From contig JAISPZ010000105.1 in assembly GCA_031274555.1 (NCBI GenBank), forward strand, positions 1 to 41,299: a stretch of 41,299 bases of DNA, given 5' to 3'. The DNA comes from Bacteroidales bacterium (GTDB taxonomy: Bacteria > Bacteroidota > Bacteroidia > Bacteroidales > P3). Within the stretch, counting starts at the first letter, position 1. Each line of letters begins with the position of its first letter. The translations under genes were made by a program, and so were the position numbers. Below the pieces are notes generated by a model. It saw only the letters and a program-made list of their open reading frames with translations. It ran no database searches and was not told the origin of the DNA. Positions 36,030-41,299 of the stretch are shown here, piece after piece.

Positions 36030-37142
36030 CTACGCGTGGATAAGTCTTAGCAGTATCTGTACGGCGTTGGTGGCAGCACCCTTGCGGATGTTGTCGGAAA
36101 CTATCCAGAGGTTAAGACCATTTTCAACGGAGTTATCACGCCTTATTCTACCAACAAAAACTTCATTGCTGCCCTCACTGTAAAGGGGCATTGGATAGCG
36201 AAACTTTGACACATCAGAAGATTTATTCTCGCCATATACAACGTCACCACCAACAGGATTATCGACAACAACAACGCCATTCATCCGAGAAAGATCATTT
36301 CGCACTTGCGGGATGTCAAACGGTTTTTCGGTTTCTACATTGACACTCTCGCTATGTCCGCCACTTGCGGGAACACGCGTTACCGTTGCCGTAATGCGGA
36401 TATTCCTGTTGCCGAAAATTTTTCTTGTTTCGTTGATAAGTTTTTCCTCTTCACTCGTATAGCCCTCATCAAGCGAGTCATCGCCAACCGCGAGTGAATG
36501 AGCACCCAAAAAGTCGCCACCCTGAGGAATAATATTGCGATGAATTGGGTATGGATAGAATGGAGCAGTGGCAAGTCCTGAACCAAATCCTGAACCAAGC
36601 CCTGAGCCAAGCCCTGAACCGTCAAGCATTTCTTCTTCTCTCAAATGTGCAAGTCCCCTTACGCCACTGCCACTAACAGACTGATATGTGGAAATCACAA
36701 GACGTTTGATACCATAGTTTTTGTATATCGGTGCAAGTGCCATAACCATTTGAATAGTTGAACAGTTTGGATTTGCAATTATTTTTGTTTCTGACGTAAC
36801 ATCACTCATGTTTATTTCAGGCACGACAAGAGGAATGTTTTTGTCCATACGCCAACACGAAGAATTGTCTATCACAGTACAACCAACTTGGGCAAATAGA
36901 GGAGCGTATTTTTTTGATGTGCCCGCGCCTGCCGAAAACAAAGCATAATCAGGCATTGCTGCGATAGCATCATCGACAGATACGACTGATATTTCTTTTC
37001 CGTCAAATAAAACTTTTTTGCCCACCGATTTTTCCGAAGCGGCGGGGATAAGGGTTACACCGGTAACACCGAATTCTTCTAAAACTTTCATCATCACAGA
37101 GCCGACAAGACCAGTCGCTCCAACTACTGCTATTTTTTTCAT
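36030..37142 (-). CDS. asd: Aspartate-semialdehyde dehydrogenase with two insertions
   Basis: This 370-aa enzyme reduces aspartyl-phosphate to aspartate semialdehyde for lysine/diaminopimelate, threonine and methionine synthesis. Visible are the NADP loop (VVGATGLVGSVMMKVLEE), nucleophile C127 (ANPNCSTIQMV), SVSGSG and the GHSESVNVE segment. Most homologues are about 330-340 aa. The extra length lies at 175-190, four GSGL-type units from a 12-bp repeat, and at about 209-226 (GDFLGAHSLAVGDDSLDE). Both flank the conserved PYPIHRNIIPQ segment. It is convergent with the C45 gene and divergent from the lamin-tail gene. A promoter lies upstream. Confidence 0.95.
   Translation of the reverse strand: MKKIAVVGATGLVGSVMMKVLEEFGVTGVTLIPAASEKSVGKKVLFDGKEISVVSVDDAIAAMPDYALFSAGAGTSKKYAPLFAQVGCTVIDNSSCWRMDKNIPLVVPEINMSDVTSETKIIANPNCSTIQMVMALAPIYKNYGIKRLVISTYQSVSGSGVRGLAHLREEEMLDGSGLGSGLGSGFGSGLATAPFYPYPIHRNIIPQGGDFLGAHSLAVGDDSLDEGYTSEEEKLINETRKIFGNRNIRITATVTRVPASGGHSESVNVETEKPFDIPQVRNDLSRMNGVVVVDNPVGGDVVYGENKSSDVSKFRYPMPLYSEGSNEVFVGRIRRDNSVENGLNLWIVSDNIRKGAATNAVQILLRLIHA
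36573..36620 (-). repeat. In-frame 12-bp x 4 tandem repeat in asd
   Basis: Four 12-bp units of the type AAGCCCTGAACC (plus-strand reading) encode GSGL, GSGL, GSGF, GSGL at residues 175-190. Confidence 0.92.
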
Positions 37143-37161
37143 GTTTTATACTTTTAGGGCG

Positions 37162-37194
37162 CAAAAGTAGTTAATTTTTGTTAAAAATACGCAA
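37162..37194 (-). promoter_or_regulatory. asd promoter (-33 TTG, -7 TACTTTTG)
   Basis: On the minus strand, TTG (37192-37194), a 22-bp spacer and TACTTTTG (37162-37169) lie 19 bp before the asd ATG. This is the same spacing as the higBA promoter. Confidence 0.62.
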
Positions 37195-37289
37195 CAATGT
37201 TGTAAAAAATGGAATTTGTTCGTTATTATAAATGTCCCAAACAAATTTTGGACACAAAAGACTTTTATAATTTGCAAATTAATAAAAAC

Positions 37290-38912
37290 ATGAAGAAAAA
37301 AATCTTACTCACAGTTATCCTGCTATCCACATTAACGCTCAAAGCGCAATGGATAGACAATTTCACACAAGGTCTGAACAATTGGACAGGCACAAAAGAA
37401 TGGTTCTGTCCTACCGACTCTCTCCTTCGTTCCTGCGGGGAAGAACAGTCTTCTACCCTGTTCCTTTTGCGACAGATAGACATTAACGCCATCCATCAAT
37501 GGGAATTTGCAGTATCACTTTTATTCAATCCGTCAAGTACGAATTATTTGAAAATGTATCTTATCGCCTCTGATACGAGCGAAAATTTTCCGTCAAAAGA
37601 TGCTTTATATGTTCGGCTTGGCGAGACCGGCGGAAAAAATCATTTACAACTTTATCGCACCAAAGACAGTAAAGACAGCTTGATTGCAAGCGGAAAGACT
37701 GTTTACAGTTCCTCTAACGGCAGTTCTTTTAAACTTCGCGTTACGCACTTTGACGGATATTTAAGGATGTACAGTGCTGCATGGGGAAAATATGACTGGA
37801 AAGAAGAAATTGACAGTGTCTATATGGATGACATAACAAACGAAACAAACGAAACAGACGAAACAAACGAAACAGACGAAACAAACGAAACAAACGAAAC
37901 AGACGAAACAAACGAAACAGACGAAACAAACGAAACAAACGAAACAGTCAATAATTACTGCGGTCTTTACCTTAAATACGCCACAGCCACAAGGCATGAC
38001 AAATATACTTTCGATTACGTGTCGTACGGAGTAAGTATTCCCGACCCTGAACCAGTTATAGAAATACTACCGCCACTCCCCGACACTAATAGCGTAAAGT
38101 TTAGCGAAATTCTTTTTGATGTTCCGTCTGGCGAGAGCAAATTTATTGAGATTTACAATTTTAGTGATAGTGTGATAATGCTCCGCGACCTGTCTTTTGC
38201 GATAGAAAACAAAAACGATTATAAGCTATACCCTTTATCAAACAACGATTACGATATGCTTGAACCGCATGTCTATGCCGCTTTTGCACCAAATACTTTA
38301 TCCTCACAATACACTCTTTGCACGGAAAATATTTTTCAGCCACCAACTTTTCCAACTCTTAATGCGAGCGAGGGGACTATATTTTTATGTCGTACCATAG
38401 ACACCGTCATACTCGAAACACTTTATTACAACAAAAATTTTCATCATATTCTACTTCCACAGACAAAAGGAGTGTCACTCGAAAGAATAAGTTTTGAAGT
38501 ACCGGCTACAATAGCAGAAAATTGGCATTCTGCGTCATCAGTATGCGGATATGCAACTCCTGGGTGCAGAAATTCACAGGAAAATAATAACAAAGAAACG
38601 GAAGCTGTATTTTCCGTGCAGCCCGAATTTATAACTCCAAATAATGACGGTATTAATGATTACACCGAAATTTCGTGGAATTTGCCTCTTAACGGATATG
38701 TAGCCACAATAAAAATTTTTGACGAGTACGGCAGGGATGTCATAACGTTAAAAAAAGCAGAAATAATTGCTCCCAACGATAAGCTAATATATCACGGAAA
38801 AGACAGTAATGGCAATACTTTGCGAACAGGCATCCATATTCTTTTTATCGAACTTATTCACCCCGAAACAGGCAAGAAAAAACGATTTAGGCAGGCTCTT
38901 GTCGTCAAATAA
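37290..38912 (+). CDS. Secreted lamin-tail-domain protein with FlgD-like C-terminus
   Basis: This is a 540-aa protein from the ATG at 37290, which opens a signal peptide (MKKKILLTVILLSTLTLKAQ); the frame further upstream is not signal-like. Residues about 20-245 look like a beta-sandwich (WIDNFTQGLNNWTG onwards). A lamin-tail segment follows (KFSEILFDVPSGESKFIEIY). The C-terminal FlgD-like module (FITPNNDGINDYTEISWNLP, then GRDVITLKKAE and RTGIHILFIEL) resembles C-terminal domains of secreted and cell-surface Bacteroidota proteins. A 108-bp repeat of NET/DET codons splits the N-terminal sandwich. The last 28 bp, including the stop, are duplicated after the gene. Confidence 0.8.
   Translation: MKKKILLTVILLSTLTLKAQWIDNFTQGLNNWTGTKEWFCPTDSLLRSCGEEQSSTLFLLRQIDINAIHQWEFAVSLLFNPSSTNYLKMYLIASDTSENFPSKDALYVRLGETGGKNHLQLYRTKDSKDSLIASGKTVYSSSNGSSFKLRVTHFDGYLRMYSAAWGKYDWKEEIDSVYMDDITNETNETDETNETDETNETNETDETNETDETNETNETVNNYCGLYLKYATATRHDKYTFDYVSYGVSIPDPEPVIEILPPLPDTNSVKFSEILFDVPSGESKFIEIYNFSDSVIMLRDLSFAIENKNDYKLYPLSNNDYDMLEPHVYAAFAPNTLSSQYTLCTENIFQPPTFPTLNASEGTIFLCRTIDTVILETLYYNKNFHHILLPQTKGVSLERISFEVPATIAENWHSASSVCGYATPGCRNSQENNNKETEAVFSVQPEFITPNNDGINDYTEISWNLPLNGYVATIKIFDEYGRDVITLKKAEIIAPNDKLIYHGKDSNGNTLRTGIHILFIELIHPETGKKKRFRQALVVK
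37839..37946 (+). repeat. In-frame 9-bp x 12 tandem repeat (NET/DET)
   Basis: Twelve 9-bp units, AACGAAACA or GACGAAACA, encode a run of Asn/Asp-Glu-Thr triplets. The minus strand reads as long false frames of Phe/Cys/Val and Phe/Arg/Leu. Confidence 0.95.
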
Positions 38913-38940
38913 ATTTAGGCAGGCTCTTGTCGTCAAATAA
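38885..38940 (+). repeat. 28-bp perfect tandem duplication at the gene end
   Basis: The 28 bp ending in the TAA of the lamin-tail gene (38885-38912) are repeated without change at 38913-38940. The second copy is not translated. Confidence 0.95.
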
Positions 38941-39002
38941 ATTTTCTCCATATAGTAAATTTTTCGGAATTTATTATAGCTGTAAAGAATCAAAAAAATT
39001 TA

Positions 39003-39010
39003 TATATTTG
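39003..39010 (+). promoter_or_regulatory. Bacteroidota -7 box (TATATTTG)
   Basis: A TAnnTTTG match 26 bp before the ATG at 39037. No TTG stands at the -33 distance. Confidence 0.5.
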
Positions 39011-39036
39011 GCATTAATTTTAAATAATTATGAATT

Positions 39037-40698
39037 ATGGAAAGTTCTTTTCTTGAATCATTTCGTTCTTCAATTGTTAGCAATTGGGATAACCCAGCCC
39101 TAACAGATTACAAAAGCACAACATTCACCTACAAAGACATTGGGCGCAAAATCGCCAAGTTGCACATTCTTTTGGAACAATGCGGTGTAAAAAAGGGCGA
39201 CAAAGTTGCCTTGATAGGCAAAAATTCGTCTAATTGGGCTGTCGTTTATATTGCAACATTAAGTTATGGCGCAGTATTAGTGCCTATTCTTCATGAATTT
39301 AAGCCCGATGGAATTCATCACATTGTAAACCATTCTGAGGCAAAAATTCTTTTTATCGGAGAAGCAGTCTGGGAAAATGTTGATCCAGCTCAAATGCTTC
39401 ACCTTAGCGCGATATTTTCGCTGCGAGACCTCAGCTTGCTCTACAGCAGAGATCCGAACGCAAAATATGCACGAGAGCATTTGAACAAACTTTTTGGCGA
39501 AAAATATCCTAACGTTTTCGGCAAAGAAAGTCTTGTCTTCCACAAGGAAAATCCAGACGATTTAGCCCTCATATCATACACTTCCGGGACAACGAGCCAG
39601 TCTAAAGGCGTAATGCTACCCTATCGCTCGCTGTATTCAAACCTTATGTTTGCAGATGGTGTTATAGATATGAAAGCTGGTGATAATATCGTTGTGATGC
39701 TACCTATGGCTCACATGTACGGAATGGCTTTTGAATTTATATATGAATTTTGCGCTGGGGCGCATTTGCATTTTCTCACCAAAACGCCGTCCCCAAAAGT
39801 GATCTTTGATGCTTTTGCAGAAATAAAACCAGACCTTATCGTTTCCGTGCCTCTCGTTATTGAAAAAATCTTTCGCAAGCAAATTCAGCCCATCATAGAC
39901 AAAACGATGATTAAAACAATACTGTCTATCCCTGTTTTAGACAGCGTTGTTACAGATAAAATTCAAAAACAGCTTTCCGATGCTTTTGGAGGCAGATTTT
40001 TTGAGGTCATCATTGGGGGAGCTGCTTTTAACCGCGAAGCAGACCTTTTCTTTAACCGTATTAACTTCCGCTACACCGTAGGCTACGGCATGACCGAATG
40101 TGGTCCTATCATCACTTATGCCGACTGGAAAGAATTTAAACCATTCTCGTGTGGAAAAATTACTCCAAGGATGGAAATTCGCATTGACTCGGAAGACCCT
40201 CTGAAAATAGCTGGCGAAATCCTTGTTCGCGGGGATAACGTTATGCTTGGGTATTACAAAAATCCTGAAGCCACAAAAGCCGTTTTTACCGAAGACGGCT
40301 GGTTTCGGACAGGCGACCTCGGAATGATGGACAAAGACGGATTTCTGTATATCAAGGGTCGTTGCAAGACGATGATACTCGGTCCAAGTGGACAAAATAT
40401 TTACCCTGAAGAGATAGAAGACAGCATCAACACAATGGAGTACGTTGCGGAATCGCTTGTGCTCGACATGGGTGAAAGCCGTCTTGAAGCACTTGTCTAT
40501 CCCGACATGGATGCCACTGACAGATCTGGTCTGTCGTACAGTCAGATTGAGGAAATCATGGAAAAACACCGCAACGAACTCAATAAATCGCTGCCCGCTT
40601 ACAGTCAGATTGCCCGCATCAGAATTACTACTGAAGAATTTGAAAAGACACCGAAACGCAGCATCAAACGGTTCTTGTACCAGATGAACAAGACGTAA
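39037..40698 (+). CDS. AMP-forming long-chain acyl-CoA synthetase
   Basis: The 553-aa ANL-superfamily enzyme has the ATP loop YTSGTTSQSKGVML (181-194), where the usual Gly-x-Pro is Ser-Gln-Ser. It also has YGMTECGP, GWFRTGDLGMMDKDGFLYIKGR and a C-terminal Lys in KTPKRSIKRFLY. It activates a fatty or similar carboxylic acid to acyl-AMP and then acyl-CoA, in the cytoplasm. It could supply the acyl enzymes of the 27-36 kb operon, but it has its own promoter box and other genes lie between. Homologues of this size are common in Bacteroidota as general fatty-acid CoA ligases. Confidence 0.9.
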   Translation: MESSFLESFRSSIVSNWDNPALTDYKSTTFTYKDIGRKIAKLHILLEQCGVKKGDKVALIGKNSSNWAVVYIATLSYGAVLVPILHEFKPDGIHHIVNHSEAKILFIGEAVWENVDPAQMLHLSAIFSLRDLSLLYSRDPNAKYAREHLNKLFGEKYPNVFGKESLVFHKENPDDLALISYTSGTTSQSKGVMLPYRSLYSNLMFADGVIDMKAGDNIVVMLPMAHMYGMAFEFIYEFCAGAHLHFLTKTPSPKVIFDAFAEIKPDLIVSVPLVIEKIFRKQIQPIIDKTMIKTILSIPVLDSVVTDKIQKQLSDAFGGRFFEVIIGGAAFNREADLFFNRINFRYTVGYGMTECGPIITYADWKEFKPFSCGKITPRMEIRIDSEDPLKIAGEILVRGDNVMLGYYKNPEATKAVFTEDGWFRTGDLGMMDKDGFLYIKGRCKTMILGPSGQNIYPEEIEDSINTMEYVAESLVLDMGESRLEALVYPDMDATDRSGLSYSQIEEIMEKHRNELNKSLPAYSQIARIRITTEEFEKTPKRSIKRFLYQMNKT

Positions 40699-40742
40699 GC
40701 GCACAGCGTTTATACAAAATTTAGAATGAAGGATGGGGTTTT

Positions 40743-40777
40743 AATTCTCAATTCTACATTCTCAATTCTTAATTGAA
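40743..40777. repeat. Heptanucleotide tandem repeat (5 copies)
   Basis: Five 7-bp units of the AATTCTN type follow the acyl-CoA synthetase gene. They are related to the repeat at 19531-19579. Confidence 0.8.
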
Positions 40778-40782
40778 TAGTG

Positions 40783-40901
40783 GCGTTCCCCCGCCCCCTC
40801 GCAGAGCTTCGTGGGCGGGGTCGGGCTTTCGCCTGTATCTTTTTTGTCCATCCCGCAAAGCCATGCGCCACAAAAAAGGATGTCGGCTCAATCCCTAACG
40901 C
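40783..40901 (+). ncRNA. Stem-rich, GC-rich element (candidate structured RNA or dispersed repeat)
   Basis: GCGTT (40783-40787) can pair with AACGC (40897-40901) to close the element. Inside, CCCCGCCC (40789-40796) pairs perfectly with GGGCGGGG (40813-40820), and CTTTTTTGT (40839-40847) pairs with ACAAAAAAG (40870-40878). I recall similar GCGTT...ATCCCTAACGC segments between genes of other Bacteroidota, but cannot name a family. No convincing protein is encoded. It could be an RNA, a repeat family or a terminator-like structure. Confidence 0.45.
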
Positions 40902-40902
40902 A

Positions 40903-41085
40903 AGCCCCCGCACAGCCCCCGCCCACCCCATCCTCGCACCCCCGCCCGCAATCCACGCACACCAATACCGCCCCCGCCCACCCCTCGCGCTCCCACCTTC
41001 CCCCGCACTCCGCAGCACCCCCGCACACCAACACCACCCTCGCCCGCCCGCCCTCGCACCCCCGCCCGCCCCTGCGCTTGTTCAA
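40903..41085. other. Extreme C-rich (plus) / G-rich (minus) tract
   Basis: About 180 bp made largely of CCCCGC, CCCAC and CGCACCC runs, in sharp contrast with the AT-rich surroundings. On the minus strand GGGG-T-GGG-C-GGGGG with a further GGGGG nearby could form G-quadruplexes. Frames are open on both strands only because the tract lacks A/T-rich stop codons. The last 214 bp of the window (41086-41299) return to AT-rich DNA in which I see no gene or repeat. Confidence 0.8.
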
Positions 41086-41299
41086 CTTCGGGTTTCTCTC
41101 ACTTTGTACGTTTGTACATCTTCAGGTTTCGTGGAAAATTAAGTTTAAAATTTCGCAATATGAAGAAGCAGCCCACCATCTATTAATCTACTTCTCTAAG
41201 TTGGCATGAACTACTCCGCACCCCTTTTCAGCGATGGTTTACTTCAATTGCTAAATTTTAAATCTTGAATTTTCCGTACCCCTACTTGACGTTTTTTCA

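Noticed and set aside
37741-37997. Minus-strand frames of repeated Phe-Arg-Leu or Phe-Val-Cys
   Set aside because: They are mirror readings of the 9-bp NET/DET repeat.
39937-40704. 255-aa minus-strand frame under the acyl-CoA synthetase
   Set aside because: It is antisense to conserved ANL motifs and resembles no family.
40780-41209. Several Pro/His-rich or Gly/Arg-rich frames of 65-132 aa
   Set aside because: They are open only because the C-rich tract lacks stop codons. They have no start context or family pattern and overlap on both strands.

Overview
The window looks like a chromosomal segment of a low-GC member of the Bacteroidota, probably Bacteroidales. The evidence is Bacteroidota-type promoters (TAnnTTTG boxes before many genes), a TANFOR-domain surface protein, a MbnP/MbnH lipoprotein pair, a FlgD-like C-terminal domain of the kind seen on secreted Bacteroidota proteins, and Bacteroidota-type IS1634/IS4 and ISL3 transposase remnants. 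No rRNA, tRNA or CRISPR repeat was recognised.

Left end (1-7.7 kb): a type V-A CRISPR-Cas locus on the minus strand, cas12a-cas4-cas1-cas2. Cas12a (1344 aa) keeps its RuvC triad (D923, E1013, D1272). cas1 is broken by a 145-bp MITE with perfect 20-bp inverted repeats and a 10-bp target duplication. Removing the MITE and one duplication copy restores a full cas1 frame, so the insertion looks recent. A diverged 145-bp copy of the same MITE lies beyond cas12a at 7593-7737, in the same orientation. Between cas12a and that copy is a graveyard: a probable DprA winged-helix tail, a 30-bp perfect palindrome and two transposase remnants. The array, if there is one, lies beyond position 1.

7.7-16.7 kb: mostly core or short accessory genes. 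These are an exported pyridoxamine-oxidase-like protein, an operon of a MbnP-like copper lipoprotein and its di-haem MauG/MbnH-type partner, grpE followed by dnaJ, a higBA toxin-antitoxin pair with a visible operator candidate, recO-comF, and a CPBP membrane protease. The dnaJ frame runs without a stop into a membrane segment and a degenerate transglutaminase-like domain, giving a 944-aa fusion.

16.7-26.6 kb: three large exported proteins on the minus strand: an outer-membrane beta-barrel, a 1716-aa TANFOR protein, and a 928-aa protein with a zincin motif (HELAH) and a C-terminal papain-like Cys/His/Asp region. This has the layout of a Bacteroidota surface or polymorphic-toxin-like system, and no immunity gene is recognisable. 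The leader sequence before the last two genes is also found upstream of cas12a.

26.8-36 kb: a plus-strand operon for making and exporting an unknown acylated or glycosylated envelope product. It has a LolA-like carrier, a hotdog-GT2-DUF2062 fusion, an MMPL-acyltransferase-methyltransferase fusion, a phytoene-desaturase-like oxidoreductase and a membrane-anchored C45/NTN hydrolase. No ketosynthase or ACP is present, so this resembles only the export and tailoring half of an aryl-polyene/flexirubin-type cluster.

36-41.3 kb: asd (minus), a lamin-tail surface protein, an acyl-CoA synthetase, then a striking C-rich tract that begins with a stem-rich element. Short in-frame tandem repeats interrupt at least five unrelated genes (cas12a, lolA-like, MMPL fusion, asd, lamin-tail gene), and heptanucleotide repeats occupy three intergenic gaps. 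Repeat expansion therefore seems to be a genome-wide habit of this organism.
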